A DNA stretch of 64,000 nt from Sphingomonas sp. AOB5 (lineage in GTDB: Bacteria; Pseudomonadota; Alphaproteobacteria; Sphingomonadales; Sphingomonadaceae), in assembly GCF_029433115.1 (NCBI RefSeq), contig NZ_JARNTV010000002.1:62001-126000 (forward strand), given 5' to 3'. This document shows positions 55,773 to 64,000 of the stretch, in pieces (position 1 is the first letter of the stretch; every line of letters starts with the position of its first letter). The notes beneath the pieces were generated by a model. It made no database searches. It was not told where the DNA came from and saw only the letters and a program-made list of their open reading frames with translations. A program made the translations under genes and the position numbers.

Positions 55773-57259
55773 TGAAGCACGAGAAGATCGAGGCTGCCGC
55801 GCCGGGTGACCTCCTGCGGCGCGTGAAGCAGGCGGTGATCTGGCGTTCCGGCAGCCAGATCGTGGCACAGGCGGTCGCCTGGGGATCGACCTTCATGGTG
55901 ATCCGCCTGCTCGATCCCGCGGATTATGGCCTGTTCGCCATGACCCAGGTCGTGCTGGTGTTCCTCAACCTGATGAACGGCTATGGCATCGCCAGCGCGC
56001 TGATCCGCGCCGACAGCGTATCGCGGACCGAGTTGCGCCAGGTGTTCGGCATGCTGGTGCTGCTGAACTTCGGTCTCGGGCTGGCCCAGTTCATCGCGGC
56101 ACCGGCAATCGCGGGATATTACCGGCAGGAGGCCGTGACGGACCTGTTGCGGGTACAGGCTCTGCTCTACATCGCGACGCCGTTCATGGCCCTGCCCCAT
56201 GCGATCCTCAGCCGTGAGATGGATTTCAAGCGGCCCGCACAGGTCCGGCTGGCAGCAGCGCTGGCGGGCGCCGCCACGGCTCTGGCCTGCGCGCTGGCCG
56301 GATGGGGCGTCTGGACGCTGGTCGCGGCACCCATGGCGCTGTTCTATGTCGAGGCGATCGGCATGACCTGGGCCGCGCGATCGCTGATGTGGCCCAGCTT
56401 CCGCTTCCGCGGTTCAGGCAGCCTGTTCGGCTATGGCGCGGCGCTGACCGGTGCGCAGTTCTTCTGGTTCCTGCAGAGCCAGGCCGATGTGATGATCGCG
56501 GGCCGCTCCCTCGATCCGCATGCGTTAGGCATCTACACCACCGCATTGTTCCTGACGCAGATCCTGGCGTCCAAGTTCGTGCCGCCGCTGAACGAAGTCG
56601 CCTTCGCCGCCTATTCGCGGATTCAGGGGCAACGCGACGTGATGCAGGGCGCGTTCCTGAAAACCGTGCGGCTGATCATGCTGGTGGCAATGCCGGCCTA
56701 TCTCGGGCTGGCTGCGACCGCAGAACCTTTGGTCGCGACCGTATTGGGTGAGAAGTGGCTGGAGACCGCCGCGATCGTGCCGATCCTGGCGCTCGCAATG
56801 CCCCTCCTGACGCTCCAGATCCTGTTCGCACCGGCCACCAATGCACTGGGCAAGCCGGGCATCTCGCTGCGCGCGGCGATTGCCGGTGGCCTGGTGATGC
56901 CACTGGCATTCCTGACCGGCGTCGGCTGGGGAATCGAGGGGCTCGCCTGGGGTTGGCTGATCGGCATGGCACTCGTGCTGGTGTTTACTGCCTCCCAATC
57001 GCTGCCCGCGATCGGGGTGAGCGCACGGAGCGTCGCAACCGCGGTAGCGCCGGGCGCCGCTGCTGCGCTGGCCATGGCGGCATTGGTGGTGCTGGCGGGG
57101 AACAACCTGCCGCCGATGAGCGCGCCGGCTCGACTGCTGGTCCTGATCGCGGTCGGTGCTTCGAGCTATGCCGCGCTGCTGGCACTCTTCGCGCGAGACG
57201 TGATGATCGACGCCTGGATGCTCATCCGCCGCGAGCCAGCGCTTCCTCCGTCGGTGTGA
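55772..57259 (+). CDS. Lipopolysaccharide/exopolysaccharide flippase (Wzx-like)
   Basis: 495 residues with about 12-14 membrane helices. N-terminal pattern [40 protein letters not shown] (split across helices 1-2) and [33 protein letters not shown] are typical of the MOP superfamily MATE/Wzx exporters. It is paired with the CelD-like acyltransferase but has no glycosyltransferase or polymerase beside it. The last 38 bases overlap the convergent hydrolase gene. Confidence 0.9.
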   Translation: MKHEKIEAAAPGDLLRRVKQAVIWRSGSQIVAQAVAWGSTFMVIRLLDPADYGLFAMTQVVLVFLNLMNGYGIASALIRADSVSRTELRQVFGMLVLLNFGLGLAQFIAAPAIAGYYRQEAVTDLLRVQALLYIATPFMALPHAILSREMDFKRPAQVRLAAALAGAATALACALAGWGVWTLVAAPMALFYVEAIGMTWAARSLMWPSFRFRGSGSLFGYGAALTGAQFFWFLQSQADVMIAGRSLDPHALGIYTTALFLTQILASKFVPPLNEVAFAAYSRIQGQRDVMQGAFLKTVRLIMLVAMPAYLGLAATAEPLVATVLGEKWLETAAIVPILALAMPLLTLQILFAPATNALGKPGISLRAAIAGGLVMPLAFLTGVGWGIEGLAWGWLIGMALVLVFTASQSLPAIGVSARSVATAVAPGAAAALAMAALVVLAGNNLPPMSAPARLLVLIAVGASSYAALLALFARDVMIDAWMLIRREPALPPSV

Positions 57260-58409
57260 ACGCGGACCGCCCCGGCAGTTTCGTCGGCACATCGGTTCCG
57301 AAATACACCACGCCCACACCGCGCTCGCGATCGATCCACAGGCCCGATTTCAGGCCATAGGCGTCGCCCGAATGGCCGAAGCGGCGACGGCCATCACCAA
57401 AGGGATCGTCGCGGCAGCCTTTCACCGGCGTCGCGAGGAAATGGACCGCCAGCCCATAGCTGCAGGTGAAGCCGCCGGTCGGCGCCTCGACCGACGAGTC
57501 GGCGCCGATCTCACCGTTGGCGCCCTCACCTTCCACGCCGTTATACGTCCATAAAGGCGTCTCGAGCAGCTTCATGCTCCGCGGGCCGAGCAAGCGCACG
57601 CCATCCAGCATGCCGCCGTTCAGCAGGAAGCGGCCAACCCGCGCCAGATCGCGCGCCGAGATCCGCAGACCGCCCTGGGGTGAGAAGATCGCGCCGTTCG
57701 CGCCTGCCCGCCATACCGAGAGATCGCATCCGCCATCCTTTGCGGGCGTCACCGAGCAAATGGGCTTAACGCCCTGATTGTCGTCCTTGGTCGGCTTGCC
57801 GTCGCGATACTGGACCACCGCACGCGCCGCGACCGGCGCCGTACAGGCATCCCAATTGTAGCAGGCCCTCAGCTTGAGCGGACGGATCACCAGCCGGTCC
57901 ATCAGCCGGTCGAAACGCTCGCCGGTGGCGCGCTCCATTACCGCAGCGATGACCGGGAAATTGAAGTTGGTGTAGCGGAAGAAGGTCCCCGGCGCGTGCT
58001 TCTCGTCCCATGCCTTGGGGTCGGAAAGCAGCCCGCGCATATCGGCGTCGAGCGGCAGGACGTAATCGATCCGGTCGGTCAGGCTCGACTGGTGCGACAA
58101 CAGCAGCCGCAGTGTGATCGGCTTGTCCGGGAACGCCGGATTACGCAGCCGCCATCCGAGCTGCTTCGACACATCGGCATCGAGGTTGAGCTGGCCCTGT
58201 TCGACAAGCCGCAGCACCGCGATCGCCACGACCAGCTTCGAGATCGACGCGATACGCACCGGATCGTCGGCGGTAACGGCCCGGCCGGTGGTCAGGTCCG
58301 CCATGCCGCGCGTCAGGATAGAGGTCTCGCCCGATCGGTCGAACGTGATGCGGACCGTGGCGGCGGGTTGCGGCGTGGCAGCGAGCAGCAGGGCGGACAG
58401 CAGCGGCAT
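57222..58409 (-). CDS. Exported serine beta-lactamase-like hydrolase
   Basis: 395 residues, signal peptide [17 protein letters not shown]. Catalytic S55-x-x-K58 (ASISKLV) and Y146-T-N148 (RYTNFN) fit the class C-like serine hydrolase/esterase family; [11 protein letters not shown] takes the place of the K-T-G element. The Cys-rich stretch YNWDACTAP ... KPICSVTP ... GGCDLS suggests disulfides. The substrate could be a peptide or ester. It lies between the flippase and the TonB receptor on the receptor's strand, separated from it by a hairpin. Confidence 0.88.
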   Translation of the reverse strand: MPLLSALLLAATPQPAATVRITFDRSGETSILTRGMADLTTGRAVTADDPVRIASISKLVVAIAVLRLVEQGQLNLDADVSKQLGWRLRNPAFPDKPITLRLLLSHQSSLTDRIDYVLPLDADMRGLLSDPKAWDEKHAPGTFFRYTNFNFPVIAAVMERATGERFDRLMDRLVIRPLKLRACYNWDACTAPVAARAVVQYRDGKPTKDDNQGVKPICSVTPAKDGGCDLSVWRAGANGAIFSPQGGLRISARDLARVGRFLLNGGMLDGVRLLGPRSMKLLETPLWTYNGVEGEGANGEIGADSSVEAPTGGFTCSYGLAVHFLATPVKGCRDDPFGDGRRRFGHSGDAYGLKSGLWIDRERGVGVVYFGTDVPTKLPGRSAFTPTEEALARGG

Positions 58410-58430
58410 GGACTTACCTCAAAACGAGAA

Positions 58431-58456
58431 CGGGCGGGTGGAGAACCACCCGCCCG
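58431..58456 (-). terminator. Rho-independent terminator of the TonB receptor gene
   Basis: An 11-bp perfect stem, CGGGCGGGTGG - AGAA - CCACCCGCCCG, is followed on the minus strand by TTCTCGTTTT. It lies 50 bases after the receptor stop and before the hydrolase start. Orientation and tail fit termination of the receptor transcript. Confidence 0.85.
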
Positions 58457-58506
58457 CTTTCGATGTTGCGGAGTGCGCCGGCCATCGGACGGCGCATCCC
58501 GGCGTC

Positions 58507-61500
58507 TTAGAAGTTCGCTTCGAGCGCGAAGGTGAACGCACGGCCGCGAGGATCCGCAACGCGCGGTTCCCAGCTGCTGCCCGCACCCGTGTTACCATCA
58601 TAGGTGATGGCGAAGGGCGGATCGGTGTCGAAGATGTTCTTCACGCCGAGCGTCACCTTGAACGGCTTGAAGCCGCTATAGCTGATCGATGCGTTGTAGA
58701 TCGCGTAATCCGAAACCATCGGATTGTAATCCGGACGGGTCACCAGGCCAGCCGCGATGCCGGGCAGCGCGAAGTTCTTGTAACCCTTACGGAAGATCTG
58801 GCTGAAGTTCACGCTCAGCGAACCGGTGGTGTAGTTGATGAACGCGTTGTGCTTCCAGCGCACACCGAGATCGCCGGCGAAGGAGAACACGCCGACCAGG
58901 CTCGGACCATAGGCCGAGGTCGGGGTCAGCTTCTCACGCTTCTTGAGCAGCAGCGTGCCGTCCGCACCGAACGAGAAGCGGCCGCCCAGACCGTCGATCG
59001 CACCACGGCCCGACAATTCGAGGCCCTGGGTGCGGCGCGAACCGGCGTTGATCCAGCGCTGGTCGATCACCACCACGTCGTTGGTGCCGGGTGCGCGGAT
59101 GAAGCGATCCGGGAACAGCGCGGCGTTCTCGATCAGCTGACGCAGCGTCAGCAGCTGGATCGAGTTGTCGACCGCGATCGACCACCAGTCCACCGAGAAG
59201 CTGAAGCCGGTAGCCGGCTGAACCACCATACCGACGCTGAACTGCTTCGCAGTCTCCGGCCCAATGGTCGGATTGCCGCCGGTGTAGATATTCGGACGGA
59301 TCTGCGCGCACGGCTGGCCGCTGCCGAATGCCGAGGTCGGCACGCCGCCGGGGCAACGGACCGGATCGGCCAGATCGGAACCCGAATAGGGCGATTCGGT
59401 GATGCCGTTGAAGATCTGGTTGAACGACGGAACGCGGAAGCCGGTGTTGTACGAACCGCGGAACATGACCTGATCGATCGGGCGGAACTTCGCCGTGATC
59501 TTCGGGTTCACCGTGCTGCCGAAGCCCGTGTAATCATCGACGCGCAGCGCGCCGGTGACTTCGAAGCCGGGGAACAGCGGCACCAGCAATTCGGCATAGG
59601 CCGCCTTCACGGTGCGGCTCTTCGGGGTCAGCGCGTTGACGTTGTCGAACGCCGCCAGGAAGATCACCGGAGCGGTTGCCGCAGCGGCATCCGAACCGTT
59701 GAACTCATAGGTTTCCTTGCGGATATCGATGCCGGCCGCGAGCTGAACCTCGCCGCCCCAGACGCCGAACAGCGGACCCGAAGCCGAGAAGTCGAACTGA
59801 CGCACTTCATAGCGGCCGCCGTACAACACAGCACCCTCGGCCGAGACCGCCTCAAGCGCGGCAAGGCCGGCTGCAGTCTGGGTCAGGCTGAAGGGATTGA
59901 TCAGACCGGAGTTCATCACGCCGACGAGACCGCGCTGGGTCGTTCCGGTGACTGCCGGTGCGTTCGGATCGATCGCACCATTGGCCAGCGTACCGCGATA
60001 GTAATAGCCCGAGCCGAGAACCGACGAGGACTCGCTCTTCGCGTAGGACGCGCCAGTGCGATACTCCCAGCCCTCCCACAGCGGGCCTTCGAGAGCCAGA
60101 GCGCCGCGCAGGGTCTTGGTGTTGGTGCGATATTCGCGCGGGCCGCAGGCCTCGCAACGCCAGCGATACGAGATCGGCAGGTTCAGCGCTGCGCGAGTAT
60201 TGAATGCCGCAAGCTCGGTCGGGTTGGTGATGATGCTGCGGATCGAGTTGACCACCGAGTCATAGGTCGCGGCAGTCGTCGCATTGCGCGGATAGGCGAT
60301 CGGCAGGTTGGTGGTGTTCGCCGAAAGCTGTGCGTTCGAGAAGCTCTTGGCCGAATCCGCGTCGGACCCAGTCACTTCGAACGACAGTTCGTGGCCACCG
60401 CCAAGCGCGAAGACGCCACGACCATAATAGGTCAGGGTCTCGATCGGCTGCTGGATCACAGCGGCGCGGCCCGTATCCCAGGCGCAGGCGTAGAATGCGC
60501 TCGGCGTATTCCACAGCGCCTGGTCATAGGCCATGCCGCCGTCGAAGGACTCGCAGCCCGCGCCGCCCGGAACGTCGAGCGGGTTGATGCCGCCGCCTGC
60601 CACGTTCGCGCCGTTCGCGGTGATGGTCAGGCCCGAAAGCAGCGTACCGGCAGCGGTGATGCTGCCCGGCTGCGTGTTCGCACCGATGTTGAACGCGGTC
60701 GCGATCGGGGTACCGCGGGTATCGATCGAAAGGCCGCGGTTCGGCTGGTTGCCGTTCACGAAGTCACGATCCGAACCGCGAAGCATCCTGTTCCAGCTAT
60801 AGGAAGCGCCGAACGTGATGTTGAAGCCGTCCTTGTCCATGTCGCCGTAACCGGCGAGGCCCGACACACGGTAGATGTTGCCGCCGCCTGCTTCGGTCAC
60901 GTCGGCGAAGCCGGTCGCGGTGAAGCCCTGGAAGTCCTTCTTGGTGATGAAGTTGATCACGCCGCCGACCGCGTCGGTGCCGTAGATCGCCGAAGCGCCG
61001 TCCTTCAGCACTTCGACACGCTCGATCGCCGCGAACGGGATCTGGTTCACGTCGACCGCCGAACCCGACAGGCCGTGAGCCGCAACGCGGCGGCCGTTGA
61101 GAAGGACCAGCGTGGCCGAGCTGCCCTGGCCGCGCAGGTTGGCGGCGGACAGGCCGTTGGTGCCGCGCTGCGCGCCGGTGGTGACATCGGCGTTCGAAGC
61201 AAGGTTGTCCGCGCCCGAGCCGTTGGTGCTCAGGTACATGATCAGCTGCTCGGGGCTGCTGATGCCGTTGCGCTGGATTTCCTCGGTGGAAATAATCTGC
61301 AGCGGCAGCGCGCTGTTGTTCGGATTCTGGCGGATGCGCGAACCGGTGACGAGAATCTCGCCCTGCGTCGCTTCCGGCTCGGCCTGCTGCGTTTCAGGCA
61401 GCGTTGCCGGTGCGGTGGCGTTCTGCGCGAAGGCCGCAGGCGCGACGGACAGCGCGAGCAGCGCAGTACCCGACGCCAGAGCCATTCTGAACGAAGTTGA

Positions 61501-61509
61501 TCCAACCAT
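58507..61509 (-). CDS. TonB-dependent outer membrane receptor
   Basis: 1000 residues, signal peptide ending APAAFA-QN. The TonB-box region (EATQGEILVTGSRIRQNP) leads into the plug domain (about 60-180, with LLNGRRVAAHG, IERVEVLKDGASAIYGTDAVGGVINFITKKDF). The rest is a 22-strand barrel ending in the outer-membrane signature FALEANF. The plug stretch NGSGADNLASNADVT and the length fit the large sphingomonad receptors for organic substrates rather than a classic siderophore receptor, though this is not certain. An internal Cys-rich stretch (YRWRCEACGP) is unusual for this class. Confidence 0.96.
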   Translation of the reverse strand: MVGSTSFRMALASGTALLALSVAPAAFAQNATAPATLPETQQAEPEATQGEILVTGSRIRQNPNNSALPLQIISTEEIQRNGISSPEQLIMYLSTNGSGADNLASNADVTTGAQRGTNGLSAANLRGQGSSATLVLLNGRRVAAHGLSGSAVDVNQIPFAAIERVEVLKDGASAIYGTDAVGGVINFITKKDFQGFTATGFADVTEAGGGNIYRVSGLAGYGDMDKDGFNITFGASYSWNRMLRGSDRDFVNGNQPNRGLSIDTRGTPIATAFNIGANTQPGSITAAGTLLSGLTITANGANVAGGGINPLDVPGGAGCESFDGGMAYDQALWNTPSAFYACAWDTGRAAVIQQPIETLTYYGRGVFALGGGHELSFEVTGSDADSAKSFSNAQLSANTTNLPIAYPRNATTAATYDSVVNSIRSIITNPTELAAFNTRAALNLPISYRWRCEACGPREYRTNTKTLRGALALEGPLWEGWEYRTGASYAKSESSSVLGSGYYYRGTLANGAIDPNAPAVTGTTQRGLVGVMNSGLINPFSLTQTAAGLAALEAVSAEGAVLYGGRYEVRQFDFSASGPLFGVWGGEVQLAAGIDIRKETYEFNGSDAAAATAPVIFLAAFDNVNALTPKSRTVKAAYAELLVPLFPGFEVTGALRVDDYTGFGSTVNPKITAKFRPIDQVMFRGSYNTGFRVPSFNQIFNGITESPYSGSDLADPVRCPGGVPTSAFGSGQPCAQIRPNIYTGGNPTIGPETAKQFSVGMVVQPATGFSFSVDWWSIAVDNSIQLLTLRQLIENAALFPDRFIRAPGTNDVVVIDQRWINAGSRRTQGLELSGRGAIDGLGGRFSFGADGTLLLKKREKLTPTSAYGPSLVGVFSFAGDLGVRWKHNAFINYTTGSLSVNFSQIFRKGYKNFALPGIAAGLVTRPDYNPMVSDYAIYNASISYSGFKPFKVTLGVKNIFDTDPPFAITYDGNTGAGSSWEPRVADPRGRAFTFALEANF

Positions 61510-61582
61510 GTCTAAACCCCCTTAAACTCGCACTTCCCGATGCGTAGTTCGGCATTAAGTAACAAGAATGCTGCGGCGCGCC

Positions 61583-61611
61583 ATAGTTTCTGTTCCCCGG
61601 GCCATAACCAA
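61583..61611 (-). promoter_or_regulatory. Possible promoter of the TonB receptor gene
   Basis: On the minus strand TTGGTT and AACTAT are spaced 17 bases apart, 74 bases before the receptor ATG, and TAAGGGGGTTTAGAC precedes the start codon as a weak ribosome site. Both hexamers depart from consensus, so this is a guess from spacing and position. Confidence 0.25.
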
Positions 61612-61775
61612 TTGGCATTTTCTGTGACACTTCCCCTCCAAAGCGTGTTGCGTTTGCAACACTGGTGTCATGTTCCCCGCCATTGACTGCGCGCGCGTGC
61701 CAGCCGAGCGTGGGGATCCATCCGGCGGGGGACTGAAAATGGCGTTCGATCACTGTGCGTTGGGGATTTCGGCCC

Positions 61776-63371
61776 ATGGCTGAGGCCCCCGTGACCGCCA
61801 CCGCCGACGTGCCGCCGCCCGCGGTGAAGCCCGGAATCGGGCGGATGGCACTCTACGTGCTGCTGGGTTTCTCGGCCGGCCTGCCCTTCTACATGTTCTC
61901 GACCATCCTGTCGGCGCGGCTGACCGAGCATGGCGTCGCGCTGACGATCATCGGCTTCTTCGCCTGGGTCCAGCTTCTGCCGACCTTCAAGTTCCTCTGG
62001 GCGCCGCTGCTGGAGAAGTACGACGTGCCCGGCTTCGCCCGCTTCTGGGGCAAGCGCCGCGGCTGGATCATGCTGTCACAGCTGGGCATCGTCACCTCGA
62101 TGGCCGCGATGACGCTGACTGCGTCGGATGCGAATCTGGCGGTCACCGCGCTGTTCGCAGTGCTGCTCGCCTTCTGGACGACCACGCTGGAAGTCGCCGC
62201 CGACGCATGGCGCATCGAACTGGCACCGACGCAGGAGGAACAGGGACCGATCGCCGCGTCGAACCTGTGGGGTTACCGTACCGCGATGGTCGCGGCCGGC
62301 AGCGGCGCGCTGATCTTCGCCGATCCATCGGGCAGTTTCGCCGGTACCCTGCGCAGCCTCCACATCGAGCCCAGCTGGACCTCGTCCTACCTGCTGATCA
62401 CGCTTGCCGCGGCAATTCCCCTCCCCATCCTCGCATCCCTCCCGCCCCAGCCCTCGCGCGGCGACAGCGGCTCGCGCTGGACCGCGCTGGCGAGCGGACT
62501 GGGAGCGAGCGCCGTGATCCTGCTGGCCATCGGGCTGGTGACCGCCGCGGCCGGCTGGCTGATCCTCAGCGCCGCTTCGGGCATCGGTATCGACGCCAAG
62601 ACCAATGTGACGCCATGGGTGCTCGGCATCTCCGCCCTGCCCTTCATCGCCATGGCCATTGCCCTGCCCCGCATCCGCAAGGCCGGACCGGATTCGCCGC
62701 TCCGTACGTCGACCGCGATCGGCCCCTATGTCGATTTCTTCTGGCGATATGGCACGCTGGCGATCACGCTGATGGCGTTCGTGTCGATCTATCGCATGGG
62801 CGACGTGCTGGCGCTGAACCTGTCCAAGCCGATGATCCTGGGCCTCGGCTATACCAAGACCGAGATCGGGCGGGCGGACGGCATCATCGCACTGGCCTCG
62901 TCCATCATCGGCGTCGGTCTCGGCGGCTGGATGGTCACGCGCTGGCCTTCGGCATTCACCCTGACCGTCGGCGCGATCTTCGCTGCCATCGGCAATTTCG
63001 GCTTCGTCTGGCTGGCGCATATGCCCCGCGACGAGATGACGCTCTACATTGCCACCGCGCTCGACCAGTTCGGTAACGGCATGGCCGGGGCGGTGTTCGT
63101 CGTCTACCTGTCGATGCTCTGCAGCCCACGCTATCCGGGCGCGCAATATGCGTTCCTGTCGGGCTTCGCCTTCCTGCTATCCCGACTGCTGGCGGGTGCA
63201 GGCGGCGCGATCGTCGAGCGGCTGAACCAGGCGCCCTGGCTAAAGGGTTTGAACGCCACCGGTTTCGACGCCTTCTTCTTCGCCTCGGGCGTCATCAGCC
63301 TCGCGGCCCTGCTGTTCCTGCCGCTGATCGCGCGCGCAAAAGCGCGGCCCTATGAGACGGCTGCGGCATGA
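61776..63371 (+). CDS. AmpG-like MFS permease
   Basis: 531 residues from the ATG at 61776 (MAEAPVTATADVPPP); a GTG-type frame 21 bases upstream was not used. About 12-14 helices are seen. The AmpG pattern includes GFSAGLPFYMFSTILSARLTEHGV, FAWVQLLPTFKFLWAPLLEKYD, AFWTTTLEVAADAWRIE and a C-terminal KTEIGRADGIIALASSIIGVGLGGWM. AmpG imports anhydromuropeptides in wall recycling. It is coupled to a beta-lactamase-like gene (ATGA), which fits a muropeptide theme. Confidence 0.88.
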   Translation: MAEAPVTATADVPPPAVKPGIGRMALYVLLGFSAGLPFYMFSTILSARLTEHGVALTIIGFFAWVQLLPTFKFLWAPLLEKYDVPGFARFWGKRRGWIMLSQLGIVTSMAAMTLTASDANLAVTALFAVLLAFWTTTLEVAADAWRIELAPTQEEQGPIAASNLWGYRTAMVAAGSGALIFADPSGSFAGTLRSLHIEPSWTSSYLLITLAAAIPLPILASLPPQPSRGDSGSRWTALASGLGASAVILLAIGLVTAAAGWLILSAASGIGIDAKTNVTPWVLGISALPFIAMAIALPRIRKAGPDSPLRTSTAIGPYVDFFWRYGTLAITLMAFVSIYRMGDVLALNLSKPMILGLGYTKTEIGRADGIIALASSIIGVGLGGWMVTRWPSAFTLTVGAIFAAIGNFGFVWLAHMPRDEMTLYIATALDQFGNGMAGAVFVVYLSMLCSPRYPGAQYAFLSGFAFLLSRLLAGAGGAIVERLNQAPWLKGLNATGFDAFFFASGVISLAALLFLPLIARAKARPYETAAA

Positions 63372-64000
63372 TCGACGACGCCTTTGCACCCGCCGCGCAA
63401 GCCATTGCCGATAAACGCATTCCCGGCGCGACGCTCGGCGTGGTGGCGGCGGACGGCCGCCGCTGGACGAAGACCGAAGGCATGGCCGCGCTGGTCCCCG
63501 AACCCGAGATCCTGACTCCGGTTCACTGGTTCGATCTCGCTTCGGTGTCGAAGGTGATCGCGACCACCACGATGATCCTCCAGCTCGCCGATTGGGGAAA
63601 GCTGGACCTCGACGCACCGCTCACCACCGCCATTCCCGACCTGCGCCAATATGACGTGGCGAACGCGGCAGAACGGAAGCTCACCTTCCGCGATTGCCTG
63701 TCGCATCGCAGCTTCTTCCCCGCGGTCGAGCCGATCTACACCTATGGCGACGATCCCGCCCGTCTGCGCGCCTTCGTGCTCCAGCGCGAGTGGCGGCATG
63801 TGGCCGAGCCGGTCTATTCGGACATCAACTTCATTCTGCTGGGCATCGCCATCGAGCGGATCACCGGCGCACCGCTGGGCGACTGGGGGTTGAACCCCGG
63901 CCTGACCTTCGGCCCGCCACCCGGCCCCGCCGTCGCGACCGAATTCTGCCATTGGCGCGGTCGCGTGTTGAAGGGCGAGGTGCATGACGAGAATTGCTCG
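63368..64000 (+). CDS. Serine beta-lactamase-like hydrolase (3' truncated by window edge)
   Basis: 211 residues visible, start ATG overlapping the AmpG stop. Catalytic S59-x-x-K62 (LASVSKVIA) and the Tyr motif EPVYSDINFILLG place it in the class C-like hydrolase family; YSD in place of YxN is common in esterase-type members. No signal peptide (MIDDAFAPAAQ), so it is probably cytoplasmic, unlike the exported enzyme at 57222-58409. Coupling to the permease suggests action on the imported product. Confidence 0.9.
   Translation, partial: MIDDAFAPAAQAIADKRIPGATLGVVAADGRRWTKTEGMAALVPEPEILTPVHWFDLASVSKVIATTTMILQLADWGKLDLDAPLTTAIPDLRQYDVANAAERKLTFRDCLSHRSFFPAVEPIYTYGDDPARLRAFVLQREWRHVAEPVYSDINFILLGIAIERITGAPLGDWGLNPGLTFGPPPGPAVATEFCHWRGRVLKGEVHDENCS

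Noticed and set aside
58114-61500. 1128-codon plus-strand frame across the TonB receptor
   Set aside because: Shadow frame; the receptor on the minus strand has signal peptide, plug, barrel and terminal Phe.

Overview
The window is about 64 kb of high-GC chromosomal DNA from an alphaproteobacterium, most likely Sphingomonas or a close relative in the Sphingomonadales. Supporting signs are the nuo-birA-coaX-RNase J order, the dusB-ntrBC-ntrYX block, a double-domain Hfq, the ispDF fusion, an AmpG-like permease, a large TonB-dependent receptor and many short-overlap (ATGA/TGATG) gene junctions. There are no rRNAs, insertion sequences, CRISPR arrays or phage modules. One tRNA (Ser, anticodon TGA) is present. 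No gene-free stretch exceeds about 270 bases.

Layout. 1-17016 (+): the respiratory complex I operon from a truncated nuoF to nuoN, running on into birA, coaX, RNase J and a DUF1467 membrane protein. Four exported proteins of unknown function and one 39-residue membrane ORF are embedded among the nuo genes. 17013-19798 (-): a GyrI-like effector-binding protein and a long membrane-anchored coiled-coil protein. 19872-22041 (+): a degenerate Hpt protein, a DoxX-like protein and a cytochrome P450. 22038-25874 (-): a compact four-gene operon, MoxR ATPase - GFA protein - GT-C membrane transferase - CoxE-type VWA protein. 25945-31083: a hypothetical protein, beta-carbonic anhydrase, lipA with a COQ10/RatA-like partner, then ispDF - exported protein - cinA. 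31173-38841 (+): a TonB-C protein, dusB, and the nitrogen two-component systems NtrB/C and NtrY/X.

38851-40731 (-): a 493-residue protein with an HEXXH motif, and a SugE/Gdx-type SMR exporter with a structured leader. 40982-43430 (+): tandem-domain hfq, hflX and an orphan gene. 43432-53577 (-): mazG, an aspartyl-protease-like protein and its apparent truncated paralogue, an MBL hydrolase, tatD, metG, a small protein, a periplasmic cystatin-like protein, holB, a D-Ala-D-Ala carboxypeptidase, a SPOR lipoprotein and an MltB-type lytic transglycosylase. 53712-64000: tRNA-Ser, a DUF1772 protein, a GNAT/CelD-like plus flippase pair, a serine beta-lactamase-like protein, a 1000-residue TonB-dependent receptor, an AmpG-like permease and the start of a second beta-lactamase-like protein.

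Functional themes are energy conservation (complex I, lipoate), nitrogen signalling, RNA metabolism (RNase J, Hfq, HflX, DusB), cell-wall remodelling and recycling (Dac, SPOR, MltB, AmpG), and envelope or periplasmic proteins of unknown role. I see no obvious mobile or defence island. The most unusual items are the duplicated two-repeat exported proteins inside the nuo operon, the Hfq fusion, the cystatin-like protein, the HEXXH orphan, the Hpt protein without its histidine, and the interleaved MoxR/VWA operon.
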